Assembly (NCBI RefSeq): GCF_003116585.1 | Contig: NZ_QEHM01000003.1 | Location: forward strand, 730,916-794,915 | Direction of reading: 5' to 3' | Source: Albibacillus kandeliae | GTDB taxonomy: Bacteria > Pseudomonadota > Alphaproteobacteria > Rhodobacterales > Rhodobacteraceae | Length of the DNA stretch: 64,000 nucleotides | In this document: in pieces, positions 27,514-36,223 of the stretch | How positions within the stretch are numbered: the stretch's first letter is position 1 | Layout: each line of letters opens with the position of its first letter | Translations under genes and position numbers: made by a program | The notes under the pieces: generated by a model | What the model was told of the DNA's origin: nothing | The model's database searches: none | Seen by the model: the letters and a program-made list of their open reading frames with translations, nothing else

Positions 27514-28505
27514 GCCTCCAGCAGCCCGGCGTCGCGCAGCAGTTCGGGCATGTTCGCCTCGGGGCGTGGCCCGATGTGCGAGATCACCTCGCGGGCGCAG
27601 ACGTTGCCGATCCGGGCGCAGGTCTCGAGGTCGCGCCCGGTGGCGAGGCCGTAGAGGAACCCGGCGGCGAACTGGTCCCCCGCGCCGGTGGCGTCCACCG
27701 GTACAACGCGTTCCACCGGCACGTCGATCCGGGTGCCCTCGGCCAGCACCGAGACGCCGTCGCCGGACCGGGTGCAGACCACCAACGGGCAGATCTCGGC
27801 GGTCTTCGCGAGGGCGTATTCCAGGTCATCGGTCTCGAAGAGCGAACGGATCTCGGCCTCGTTGCCGATCAGGTAGTCGAGGTCGTTTTCGATGAGCTTG
27901 AGAAAGTCGGCCCGGTGCCGTTCCACGCAGAAGGGATCGGAGATGGCGATGCCGGTCTTGCCGCCGCCCTTGTGGCAGTCACGTGCGGCCTCGAGGAATG
28001 CGGTCTTGCCCTTGTCCTTGTCGAAGAGATAGCCCTCGAGGAACATAATCTTGGCCTGACCGGCGACCTCGGTCGATACGTCGCCCGAGCTGAGTTCCGA
28101 CGAGATGCCGAGATAGGTGTTCATCGACCGTTCGCCATCCGGCGAGACGAAGATCATCGAGCGCGAGGTCGGCAGCTCGCCGCCCGGAACCGGCGGGTTC
28201 ACGAAGTCGATGCCGTTGTCGTTCATCGCGCTGGCGTAGAAGCGCCCGAGTGCGTCGTCGTGAACGCGGCCGATGAAGGCGGTGGACAGACCCAGCGCAC
28301 CGGCGCCCGCGATGGTGTTGGCGACCGACCCGCCCGGGGTCTGGACCCGGCCTTCCATCGCGCCGTAGAGCAGTTCGGCCCGTTCGCGCTCGACCAGCTG
28401 CATGATGCCTTTCTCGATGCCCATATGGTCGAGAAAGCTGTCATCGGCCTTGGTGATGACATCGACGATCGCATTGCCGATGCCGACAAGGTCATAGGTC
28501 TTCAT
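27510..28505 (-). CDS. PfkB-family sugar/adenosine kinase
   Basis: 331 residues from ATG 28505. The family signatures are TPGGSVANTIAGAGALG at the N-terminus and DATGAGDQFAAGFLYG at the C-terminus, with the catalytic Asp in GAGD. Overall form (VGIGNAIVDVI, AISDPFCVERHR) is that of the adenosine-kinase-like subgroup annotated in Rhodobacteraceae. It overlaps nth by 4 bp upstream and the GNAT gene by 4 bp downstream. Confidence 0.87.
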   Translation of the reverse strand: MKTYDLVGIGNAIVDVITKADDSFLDHMGIEKGIMQLVERERAELLYGAMEGRVQTPGGSVANTIAGAGALGLSTAFIGRVHDDALGRFYASAMNDNGIDFVNPPVPGGELPTSRSMIFVSPDGERSMNTYLGISSELSSGDVSTEVAGQAKIMFLEGYLFDKDKGKTAFLEAARDCHKGGGKTGIAISDPFCVERHRADFLKLIENDLDYLIGNEAEIRSLFETDDLEYALAKTAEICPLVVCTRSGDGVSVLAEGTRIDVPVERVVPVDATGAGDQFAAGFLYGLATGRDLETCARIGNVCAREVISHIGPRPEANMPELLRDAGLLEA

Positions 28506-29146
28506 AGGGTCTTTTCCTCGTAGTCGCAGAGGTCGCGGATCAGGCAGGCCGGGCATTTCGGCTTGCGCGCGACGCAGGTGTAGCGGCCGTGCAGGATCAT
28601 CCAGTGATGCGCGTGCAGCTGGAAATCCGCCGGTATGTTGTCCTCGATGGCGCGTTCGACCGCTTCGACGGTCTTGCCGGGGGCCACGCCCGAGCGGTTG
28701 CCGAAGCGGAAGATATGGGTGTCGACCGCCTGCGCCGGGTAGTGCCACCACATGTTCAGCACGACGTTCGCCGTCTTGCGTCCGACGCCCGGCAGCGATT
28801 GCAGCGCCGCGCGCGAGTTGGGCACCTCGCCGCCGTAGTCCTCGACAAGGATCCGCGACAGTTTCATCACGTTCTTGGCCTTCTGGCGGAACAGGCCGAT
28901 GGTCTTGATATGATCGATCAGACCCTCTTCGCCCAGGTCGAGCATCTTCTGCGGCGTGTCCGCCACCTTGAAGAGCTCCTTGGTCGCCTTGTTCACGCCC
29001 GCATCGGTGGCCTGCGCCGAGAGCGCGACCGCGACAACGAGGGTATAGGCGTTCACGTGGTCGAGCTCGCCCTTGGGTTCGGGCTCGGCGGCGTGAAAAC
29101 GCGTAAAGATCTCGTGGATCCGGTGATATCCGAGTTGCTTGGCCAT
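28502..29146 (-). CDS. nth: Endonuclease III
   Basis: 214 residues from ATG 29146. The helix-hairpin-helix LPGVGRKTANVVL carries catalytic Lys124, and Asp142 lies in VDTHIFR, matching E. coli Lys120/Asp138 with an offset of four. The C-terminal iron-sulfur loop CVARKPKCPACLIRDLC has the C-x6-C-x2-C-x5-C spacing. It removes oxidised pyrimidines from DNA by glycosylase/AP-lyase action. It is first in a three-gene unit with overlapping ends and is divergent from the alkyltransferase. Confidence 0.96.
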   Translation of the reverse strand: MAKQLGYHRIHEIFTRFHAAEPEPKGELDHVNAYTLVVAVALSAQATDAGVNKATKELFKVADTPQKMLDLGEEGLIDHIKTIGLFRQKAKNVMKLSRILVEDYGGEVPNSRAALQSLPGVGRKTANVVLNMWWHYPAQAVDTHIFRFGNRSGVAPGKTVEAVERAIEDNIPADFQLHAHHWMILHGRYTCVARKPKCPACLIRDLCDYEEKTL

Positions 29147-29323
29147 CGGCGGCCTTAATGCCGTGCGGCGGGCGGTCCCGCAACGGAAAAGCGGCCCGGG
29201 TGCCAAGGCATCGTGGTGAATGCCCAAAGGCCCTGCAGGCGTCCGGGCCCATCCCGCAAGTTCCGGGTCGCCGTGACGCCGCCCGGGGCGTATCTTGGCT
29301 GGTGAGACAAGGAGACCCGAGCC

Positions 29324-30175
29324 ATGAACATGCAGGTCAGCGAACGCGATTATCACTATGGCGTCATGCGCCGGGCGATCGAACTGATCGACCGCGACGG
29401 TGGCAACCTGCCGCTCGACGATCTGGCGCGCGAGATGGGCATGAGCTCGGCGCATTTCCAGCGGATTTTCTCGGCCTGGGTCGGGGTCTCGCCCAAGCGC
29501 TACCAGCAGTACCTCAAGCTCGGTCATGCCAAGGCCCTGCTCGAAGACCGGTTCACCACGTTGGAAACGGCGCTGGCCACCGGGCTGTCGGGCAGCGGTC
29601 GGTTGCACGACATGTTCCTGCGCTGGGAGGCGATGAGCCCCGGCGACTACGCGCGCGGCGGCGAAGGGCTGACGGTATACTGGGGCTGGTTCGAGAGTCC
29701 CTTCGGCCCGGCGCTGGTGATGGGAACCGAGAAGGGCATCTGCGGGATCGCCTTTGGCGCGGAGACTGGCGAGGAGGCGGCGATGGAGGACCTGACGGGG
29801 CGGTGGCCCAAGGCCCGCTTCGTCGAGGACCCGATGATGTTGCGCCCGTGGGTGCTGAACGCCTTCGGGGCCGGGACCGGGAAACTCGAGGATACCCCGC
29901 TGTTCCTCATCGGTGCCCCGTTCCAGATCAAGGTCTGGGAGGCTCTGATGCGGATCCCTTCGGGGCAGGTCACCACCTATTCCGAGATCGCCGGCGCCAT
30001 CGGCAGCCCCCGCGCGGTAAGGGCCGTGGGCAGTGCGGTTGGGCGCAACCCGGTCAGCTGGCTGATCCCCTGTCACCGTGCCCTCCGGAAGTCCGGCGGG
30101 CTGGGTGGCTATCATTGGGGCCTGCCCGTGAAACGCGCGATGCTGGCTTGGGAATCGGCGCGCGCCGACGCCTGA
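29324..30175 (+). CDS. AraC-HTH/O6-methylguanine-DNA methyltransferase (Ada-like without zinc domain)
   Basis: 283 residues. An N-terminal AraC-type helix-turn-helix (about 10-108; LPLDDLAREMGMSSAHFQRI) joins a C-terminal alkyltransferase domain with acceptor Cys250 in IPCHRALRKSGG. The Ada zinc domain that senses phosphotriester methylation is absent, so the protein repairs O6-alkylguanine but cannot be activated in the classical way. It is divergent from nth, another DNA-repair gene. It is the second alkyltransferase in this window. Confidence 0.9.
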   Translation: MNMQVSERDYHYGVMRRAIELIDRDGGNLPLDDLAREMGMSSAHFQRIFSAWVGVSPKRYQQYLKLGHAKALLEDRFTTLETALATGLSGSGRLHDMFLRWEAMSPGDYARGGEGLTVYWGWFESPFGPALVMGTEKGICGIAFGAETGEEAAMEDLTGRWPKARFVEDPMMLRPWVLNAFGAGTGKLEDTPLFLIGAPFQIKVWEALMRIPSGQVTTYSEIAGAIGSPRAVRAVGSAVGRNPVSWLIPCHRALRKSGGLGGYHWGLPVKRAMLAWESARADA

Positions 30176-30300
30176 GGCGATCACAACTTGGCGAACATCC
30201 GCCTATCTGCATGGGTTTCCGGCTGCGGTGGCCGTCGGAAATGTGGTTAACTGCGTTCAATCTCCCGAACCAACGGGATCTGAACCAAGGCAGGAAAACC

Positions 30301-30957
30301 ATGATCTTGAAGAAAACCGCAATTGCCGCTCTGGGTGGCGTCTTTCTGCTCGGCGCGTGTACCGATCCGGGCCAGATCAACGACCCCAACAACCCCAACC
30401 GCAAGCAGCAGCAGGGCGTTCTGCTCGGCGCGGGGGTCGGCGCTGCGCTGGGCCAGATCGCTGGCGGCGACACCAAGGCGACCGTCGCAGGCGCGATGCT
30501 GGGCGCCGCGGCAGGCGGGCTCATTGGACACAATCTCGACAAGCAGGAAGCCGAACTGCGCCAGACGCTGGGTGACGACCGGATCAAGATCGTCAACACC
30601 GGCGACCGCCTGATCGTGACCATGCCGCAGGACATCCTGTTCCCGACGGACAGCTCGACCGTGTCCTCGGCGCTCTACCCCGATCTTCAGGCGGTGTCGC
30701 GCAGCCTGCAGAACTACCCCGACACCACTGTCCAGGTGATCGGCCACACCGACAACACCGGCGAAGCGGCCTATAACCAGTCGCTGTCCGAGCGTCGGGC
30801 CGGCGCTGTGGCCAGCATCCTGATCAACTCTGGCACCTCGGCGGGCCGGGTCGTGACTATCGGCAGGGGCGAGAACCAGCCCATCGCGTCGAACCTGACG
30901 GTCGAGGGCCGCGCCCAGAACCGCCGCGTCGAGATCGTGATCATCCCGCGCGGGTAA
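30301..30957 (+). CDS. OmpA-family lipoprotein with glycine-zipper
   Basis: 218 residues from ATG 30301. The lipobox is LLGAC (Cys20). It has a glycine-zipper segment at about 40-80 (GVLLGAGVGAALG) and a C-terminal OmpA peptidoglycan-binding domain (about 105-218), with GHTDNTGEAAYNQSLSERRA and NRRVEIVI. This is the YiaD/Pal-like architecture, anchoring the outer membrane to peptidoglycan. It is monocistronic and ends in a clear terminator. Confidence 0.92.
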   Translation: MILKKTAIAALGGVFLLGACTDPGQINDPNNPNRKQQQGVLLGAGVGAALGQIAGGDTKATVAGAMLGAAAGGLIGHNLDKQEAELRQTLGDDRIKIVNTGDRLIVTMPQDILFPTDSSTVSSALYPDLQAVSRSLQNYPDTTVQVIGHTDNTGEAAYNQSLSERRAGAVASILINSGTSAGRVVTIGRGENQPIASNLTVEGRAQNRRVEIVIIPRG

Positions 30958-30981
30958 GGTCGCAGATCCTGTTACAACAAG

Positions 30982-31012
30982 ACCCCGGGTCGCATCTGCG
31001 CCCGGGGTTTTT
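30982..31012 (+). terminator. Rho-independent terminator of the OmpA-like lipoprotein
   Basis: Stem CCCCGGG/CCCGGGG with an inner CGC/GCG extension and an ATCT loop, followed by TTTTT. It isolates the lipoprotein gene from the catabolic island downstream. Confidence 0.9.
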
Positions 31013-31076
31013 CTTTGCCGGTAACACTGTTCATCCCCACCGGCGCGGAAACGGACGGGTCGCCGGGGCAAGTTGA

Positions 31077-31096
31077 TTATTTGAGCGCTCACATAA
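31077..31096. promoter_or_regulatory. TetR-type operator box 1
   Basis: TTATTTGAGCGCTCA at 31077-31091 with a right flank CATAA gives an 18/20 palindrome. It lies about 100 bp before the first Rieske gene. The identical 15-bp word recurs at 33044 and 47919. Confidence 0.8.
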
Positions 31097-31192
31097 AATT
31101 ATATTTGCGGCCGAAGCAGAAGAGGGCGTAGCCTCTTCAGGAACCCCCAAGCGGGGCTCTCGAATCGCTGACCCTCAACGGGGAGAAATCCC

Positions 31193-32320
31193 ATGTCCGT
31201 CCAGACCCCATCGCCCCTGCTCGACCATTGCCCGCCAACGCTGCCGCAGGCCGCCTACATCGATCAGGGTTGGTACGACCGCGAGATGGCGACTATCTGG
31301 CGCAAGAACTGGGTCTACGCAGGGCGGAAGGACGCCTTTGAGTCCGGTTCGATGACCCGGCGACAGGTCGGCGGGGTGGAGGTGATCGTCGTTGCCGACA
31401 CCGCGGGAGCGCTGAGCGCCTTTCACAACACCTGCCGCCACCGTGGCGCGGCGCTGTGCACCGCCGAGAGCGAGATGATCGGCAAACTGATCCGCTGCCC
31501 CTATCACGCCTGGGCCTATGCGCCTGACGGGCGGCTGGTCTCGACGGGCTATGGCACACCGACGCGGGACTTCGACAAGGGGGCGCACGGGCTCTACCCG
31601 GTCTCTCTGTTCGAATGGAACGGGATGGTCTTCCTCAATCTCGACGAGACGCCGGAGCCGCTCAGCCCGGACATGGGCCTCGCCGCGCTCGACAACTGGC
31701 CGATGGATCGGCTGGTCACCGGGCACGTGTTCGAGAAGGAACTGGCCTGCAACTGGAAGATCTTCTGGGAGAACTACAACGAGTGTCTGCATTGCCCCGG
31801 CATCCATCCGGAGCTTTGCGACATGGTCCCGGTCTATCGCGAAGGCGTCATGTCAGAGGCCGAGCGGGTTCCGCGCGAAGGTCAGGCCGCCCATGCGCCG
31901 ATGAAACAGGGCGCACGCAGCTGGACCATGTCCGGCGCGCCCTGCGGGCCCGATTTCCCGGGGCTGACCGCCGAGGAGCGGGCGCTCGGGTTCTTCTTCG
32001 TCACCTGCTACCCAAGTGCCTTCATCGTGGCCCATGTAGACTATGTGCGCGTGGTCTCGCTGCAGCCACTGGGGCCACAAAAAACCCGGCTTAGAGCCGA
32101 ATGGCTCTTTGCGCCCGAGACGATGGAAGCGCCGGGATTCGACCTTGCCAACGTGGTCGACTTTGCCACCCTCGTCATGCAGCAAGACGGTGACGCCTGC
32201 GAGCTGAACCAGCGCGGGCTGGCCTCGCCCGCCTACACCGCCGGCCGCCTGATGCCGCAGGAATTCGATATTTACCGTTTTCACCAATGGGTGCTGGCGC
32301 AGATGGGCGAAGAGGTCTGA
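31193..32320 (+). CDS. Rieske oxygenase alpha subunit 1 (quaternary-amine class)
   Basis: 375 residues, with GGGGAG ahead of the ATG. Rieske 2Fe-2S ligands are Cys81-x-His83 and Cys102-x2-His105. The mononuclear iron histidines are His200 and His205, in NECLHCPGIHPE. The residue that bridges electrons between subunits is Glu197, where ring-hydroxylating dioxygenases have Asp. Glu here, and the ENYNEC-HC context, is characteristic of carnitine, glycine-betaine and stachydrine oxygenases, which hydroxylate an N-methyl or adjacent carbon. It lies downstream of operator box 1 and convergent with the TetR gene. The exact substrate is not known. Confidence 0.87.
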   Translation: MSVQTPSPLLDHCPPTLPQAAYIDQGWYDREMATIWRKNWVYAGRKDAFESGSMTRRQVGGVEVIVVADTAGALSAFHNTCRHRGAALCTAESEMIGKLIRCPYHAWAYAPDGRLVSTGYGTPTRDFDKGAHGLYPVSLFEWNGMVFLNLDETPEPLSPDMGLAALDNWPMDRLVTGHVFEKELACNWKIFWENYNECLHCPGIHPELCDMVPVYREGVMSEAERVPREGQAAHAPMKQGARSWTMSGAPCGPDFPGLTAEERALGFFFVTCYPSAFIVAHVDYVRVVSLQPLGPQKTRLRAEWLFAPETMEAPGFDLANVVDFATLVMQQDGDACELNQRGLASPAYTAGRLMPQEFDIYRFHQWVLAQMGEEV

Positions 32321-32326
32321 TCGCCG

Positions 32327-32974
32327 TCAGAGACGGCCGAGCTTTTCGGCGAATTCGGGCAGAAGGGCGGCAAGGCACTTGAGCGAGGATTCGAGTGCGC
32401 TGGCGTTGGAGTAGTTCGCCGGAAACAGGTAGAGATTCTGCCAGTAGCCGTCGGTCAGCGTGTCGATCCAGTCCGCAATGTTGGCCGCGCGGTCGGGATC
32501 GCCCGGCAACAGATCCTGGCACATCTTCTGAATTGCGCGGGACCGGTTGTCGTCGTATTCCCGCGTGATCTCGCCGTACTGGGGCACGAATGCCTGCTCG
32601 CCCCAGAAGGCGAACCAGACCGAGAGAATTTCGCGGTTGCAGATCGCCGGGTCGAAATCTGCCCGGATCAGCGCGACCAGCTGGACAACGGGATCCGGAT
32701 CGGCGGTGGCGATGGCCGCGCTCCAGTGGCTCTGATACTGCTCATAGAGATCGCGCAGCGCCTCGGTCAGCAGCCCGTTCTTGGACTTGAAGTAGAACAC
32801 CGCGACACCCTGCGACAGGCCCGCCTGCTGTGCCACGGTGGCCAGGGTGGTCTTGACCAGCCCGTTGGACACGATGGAGCGATAGGTGGCGTCCAGCACC
32901 TGCCGCCGACGCTTGTCGGCGTTTTCCTTGCGCTCCTTGCGAGGGCGCTCGATTTCATTGGGCGGGAAGGTCAT
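32327..32974 (-). CDS. TetR/AcrR-family regulator, BetI-like
   Basis: 215 residues. The N-terminal helix-turn-helix (about 22-70) includes TTLATVAQQAGLSQGVAVFYF and KNGLLTEALRDLY. The C-terminal ligand domain (SVWFAFWGEQAFVPQYGEI) follows the BetI pattern. BetI is the repressor of choline-betaine genes, which fits a quaternary-amine effector. It is divergent from the flavoprotein operon, with operator box 2 in the shared 142-bp gap. It is the best candidate for the protein that binds all three boxes and may autoregulate. Confidence 0.88.
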   Translation of the reverse strand: MTFPPNEIERPRKERKENADKRRRQVLDATYRSIVSNGLVKTTLATVAQQAGLSQGVAVFYFKSKNGLLTEALRDLYEQYQSHWSAAIATADPDPVVQLVALIRADFDPAICNREILSVWFAFWGEQAFVPQYGEITREYDDNRSRAIQKMCQDLLPGDPDRAANIADWIDTLTDGYWQNLYLFPANYSNASALESSLKCLAALLPEFAEKLGRL

Positions 32975-33043
32975 CCGAAACCCCCGGGTTTGCTCTGTTC
33001 GATGTGTTTTTCACATCTTCGAGGTCAAGTCAGCAGAAATATT

Positions 33044-33063
33044 TTATTTGAGCGCTCAAAAAA
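33044..33063. promoter_or_regulatory. TetR-type operator box 2
   Basis: TTATTTGAGCGCTCA at 33044-33058 followed by AAAAA. It sits between the divergent tetR and flavoprotein genes, 54 bp from the latter's start codon and about 70 bp from the former's. Confidence 0.82.
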
Positions 33064-33116
33064 CTTTACGGGTGGATCGGATCTCCCTACTCTCGGGTCA
33101 ACCTGAGGAGGCGCCG

Positions 33117-34754
33117 ATGGGGCAGCACGACAGATACGACGCGATAATCGCGGGGGCAGGGCACAACGGACTGACGACGGCATGCTACCTTGCGCGCGCC
33201 GGGCTGAAGGTTCTCGTGGTCGAAAAGAACGACTGGATCGGCGGCGCGGCCGTCAGTCGCTCGCTGCACGAGGGCTGGACCTATTCGAACTGTTCCTATG
33301 TCTGCTCTCTCCTCCGCCGAGAGATCGTGCGCGACCTCGACCTGCCGAAATTCGGTTTGCAGGTGATCCCCTACGAGGGCGGTGCGACATTCACTGCGAA
33401 TGGCGATTACTTCGCCTACCACTCCGACCACGACGCCCTGCGCCGCGAAATCGCCCGCCACGAGCCGCGCGACGTGGATGCCTACGACCGGTTCAGCCAG
33501 ACGGTGATCCGACAGTGCCGGTTCATCCGTCCCTTCCTGTTACGCTCGGCGCCCGATCCGACCTCGTTCAAGATCAATGACCTGCAGGAACTGCTGTATC
33601 TCGTAAAGCGCGCGCATGGTCTCGGGCCGCGCGAACTGGCCGAGACGCTGCGGTTCTGGACCATGTCGATCGGCGACTTTCTGGACGAGCACTTCGAGAA
33701 CGACCTGATCAAGGCGCATCTGGCCGGTTCGGGGATCATCGGCACCGGCCTTGGTGTGTACTCACCGGGCACGGCCTATGTGCTGCTGCACCACTACATG
33801 GGCGACGTCGACGGGGCCATTGGCGCCTGGGGCTTTGCGCGGGGCGGCATGGGCGCGATCTCGAAGGCGCTGGGCGATTGCTTCGAGGCGGCGGGAGGTA
33901 CCATCTTCACCGGCTCCGGGGTCGAGCGGTTCCTCGTGGAGGGCGGCAAGATCATCGGTGTCGCGCTGGACAATGGCGACGAGTACCGCGCGCCAATCGT
34001 CGCCTCGAACATGGATGTCAAGCGGACCTTCCTTGAACATACCGATGCCAAGGACCTGCCCGAAGATTTCACGCGGGCGGTCAAACGGTTCAAGATCCGA
34101 GGGTCCAGCGGCAAGCTGAACATCGCGCTGGACGCCTTGCCGGACTTCCCTGCCGCGCCGAAGGGGGCAAACTTCCTGCGCGGCGATCTGCACGCGTCGG
34201 AGTCTCTGGCAGAGCTGGAGCGGGCCTACGACGACTGGAAAGAGGGGCGGTGGTCGGCCAACCCCTACTTCGACATGCTGATCCCCAGCCAGATCGACCC
34301 TACGATGGCACCTCCGGGCAAGCACATGATGACCGTCTTTGTCCAATACGCGCCCTACGCGCTGGAGAAAGACGGCGTCTGCAGCGGAGAGAACTGGACC
34401 GAAGAGGCCAAGAAGGCCTTTGCAGAGACTGTTTTCGACAAGATCGAACAGGTCTGCCCGGACATCCGCAGCAAGGTCGTTCATGCCGAGATACGCACCC
34501 CCCGAGACATCGAGCGCGAGGTGGGCCTGACCGAAGGCAACATCTTCCAGGGGGAACTCACCTTCGACCAGTTGCTGTTCAACCGGCCGGTGCCGGGCTA
34601 CGCGAACTACGCCACGCCGATCGAGGGCATGTACCTCGTGGGTTCCTCCGCCCATCCGGGCGGCGGGGTGATGGCGGCGCCGGGGGCCAACGCGGCGCGT
34701 GAAATTCTGAAGAAACTGGGCAAGGGGGCGGCCGTTGCGGCCGAGGCAGCATGA
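33117..34754 (+). CDS. FAD-dependent oxidoreductase 1 (CrtI/PYROXD2-like)
   Basis: 545 residues from ATG 33117, with AGGAGG at 33106-33111. The N-terminal dinucleotide fold has AGAGHNGLTTACYLARAG, and the C-terminus has the second FAD segment GMYLVGSSAHPGGGVMAAPG. The GHNGL signature is that of phytoene-desaturase-like/PYROXD2 amine-type oxidoreductases. The context is an amine catabolic operon with no carotenoid genes, so oxidation of an amine intermediate is more likely. It is the first gene of a four-gene unit and overlaps the second flavoprotein by 4 bp. Confidence 0.85.
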   Translation: MGQHDRYDAIIAGAGHNGLTTACYLARAGLKVLVVEKNDWIGGAAVSRSLHEGWTYSNCSYVCSLLRREIVRDLDLPKFGLQVIPYEGGATFTANGDYFAYHSDHDALRREIARHEPRDVDAYDRFSQTVIRQCRFIRPFLLRSAPDPTSFKINDLQELLYLVKRAHGLGPRELAETLRFWTMSIGDFLDEHFENDLIKAHLAGSGIIGTGLGVYSPGTAYVLLHHYMGDVDGAIGAWGFARGGMGAISKALGDCFEAAGGTIFTGSGVERFLVEGGKIIGVALDNGDEYRAPIVASNMDVKRTFLEHTDAKDLPEDFTRAVKRFKIRGSSGKLNIALDALPDFPAAPKGANFLRGDLHASESLAELERAYDDWKEGRWSANPYFDMLIPSQIDPTMAPPGKHMMTVFVQYAPYALEKDGVCSGENWTEEAKKAFAETVFDKIEQVCPDIRSKVVHAEIRTPRDIEREVGLTEGNIFQGELTFDQLLFNRPVPGYANYATPIEGMYLVGSSAHPGGGVMAAPGANAAREILKKLGKGAAVAAEAA

Positions 34755-36223
34755 ACGCGCGGTTCGACGTCATCGTGATCGGGGCGGGCCACAACGGGCT
34801 CGCAGCGGCCGAAGCCTTGGCAAAGCGCGGCAAGAGCGTCTGCGTCGTGGAACAGTCCGACGCCGTGGGCGGGATGGCCTGCGACCGGCTGGCGCATCTG
34901 CTGTACAATCCAGCGCCCAGCGGAGTCGAAACACGCGAAATAGACACTGTTTCGCTGTCACCCGAGGGCGCACATGTCCTGATCCGGCGAGGCGAGGCGC
35001 GGTTCACCTCCGGTAAGCCGCACCCGGACGCCGCGGCTTATCAGACTCTCTACCGGCGCCTGGTTCGGTACGCTGGCCTTCTGCACCAACTGGCAGAGGC
35101 GCCGCCGCCCGGACTCGAACAGGGCGTGACCAGCCTCGCGGGTCTGCGCGAACTGTCGCGGCTGGCAAAGCTCGGGGTGGGGGTCAAGCGGCTCGGCAAG
35201 GCCGAGATGCGGGAGTTCCTGCGGATCCTGCTGACCAACGCCTACGACCTGCTGCTGGACGAGATGCCGGACGGCCCGCTGCCGGGGGCGCTGGCGGCGG
35301 ATGCGGTGCGCGGCGCCTTTTCCGGACCTCGGTCGCCCGGCACGGTGCTGAGCCTGATGTATCGCCTTCGCCACGGCGGCGGGGTTTTCCTGCCGGCTGG
35401 CGGGATGGGCGCGGTGGCCGGGGCCTATGCCGAAGGGGCGCGCCGCGCCGGGGCCGAGGTGCGCTGCGGATTGGGTGTGACCCGGGTGATCGTCGAGGGC
35501 GACAAGGTCGCCGGTGTTCTTTTGTCCGACGGCGGGCGGCTCGACGCTTCGGCGGTGCTGTCGAGCGTGGGGCCGATGCAGACGATGCGGATGGCGGGCA
35601 TTGCCGAGTTCGACATCGAGGCAGTGCGCCGGGCGCGCAAGCTTCGCGCCAAGGGTAGCACGGCCAAGCTGAACCTGCGCCTGGGCGGGGTGCCCGAGTT
35701 CACCGGGCTCTCGGCGGCGCAGGTCAAGGCTCGACTGCTGGTTGCGCCTTCGGTCGCGGGGGTGGAGAGGTCCTTCAACCCGGCAAAATACGGCGACCTG
35801 CCAAAACAGCCCGTTCTAGAGATGGTTCTGACCGATGGGACGGGTCCATCCACGCTGTCGGTCATTGCCGGACATGTTCCCGAAACCAGCTGGACCACGG
35901 ACCGGCGCGAGAGTTTCACGGCTTCGGTGGTCGAGACCATCGAACGATTTGCACCGGGGTTCGGATCACTGGTCGAGGAGGCGGACCTGCTGACGCCGGA
36001 AGACATCTCGGCGATGACCGGTGCGCCCGGCGGCCACTGGCACCACGCCGAGATGGGGCTGGACCAGATGCTGACCACACGGCCCACGGTGGGCATGGCG
36101 CGCTACCGGTTCGGGGTCGCGGGGCTGTACCTTTGCGGGGCATCGGCCCATCCGGGCGGCGACGTGACCGGCGCGCCGGGGCGCAACAGTGCAGCGCAGG
36201 TTCTGGCGGACGGGGTGGCATGA
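34751..36223 (+). CDS. FAD-dependent oxidoreductase 2 (CrtI/PYROXD2-like)
   Basis: 490 residues. It has GAGHNGLAAAEALAKRG at the N-terminus and LYLCGASAHPGGDVTGAPG at the C-terminus, so it is a paralogue of the preceding protein, slightly shorter. After the N-terminal FAD fold the usual substrate-domain sequence is more diverged. Tandem ATGA overlaps at both ends suggest translational coupling and possibly a heteromeric flavoenzyme. Substrate unknown. Confidence 0.84.
   Translation: MNARFDVIVIGAGHNGLAAAEALAKRGKSVCVVEQSDAVGGMACDRLAHLLYNPAPSGVETREIDTVSLSPEGAHVLIRRGEARFTSGKPHPDAAAYQTLYRRLVRYAGLLHQLAEAPPPGLEQGVTSLAGLRELSRLAKLGVGVKRLGKAEMREFLRILLTNAYDLLLDEMPDGPLPGALAADAVRGAFSGPRSPGTVLSLMYRLRHGGGVFLPAGGMGAVAGAYAEGARRAGAEVRCGLGVTRVIVEGDKVAGVLLSDGGRLDASAVLSSVGPMQTMRMAGIAEFDIEAVRRARKLRAKGSTAKLNLRLGGVPEFTGLSAAQVKARLLVAPSVAGVERSFNPAKYGDLPKQPVLEMVLTDGTGPSTLSVIAGHVPETSWTTDRRESFTASVVETIERFAPGFGSLVEEADLLTPEDISAMTGAPGGHWHHAEMGLDQMLTTRPTVGMARYRFGVAGLYLCGASAHPGGDVTGAPGRNSAAQVLADGVA

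Noticed and set aside
33117-36223. Carotenoid (phytoene) desaturases
   Set aside because: No carotenoid or photosynthesis genes are near; the operon and the TetR box tie them to amine catabolism.
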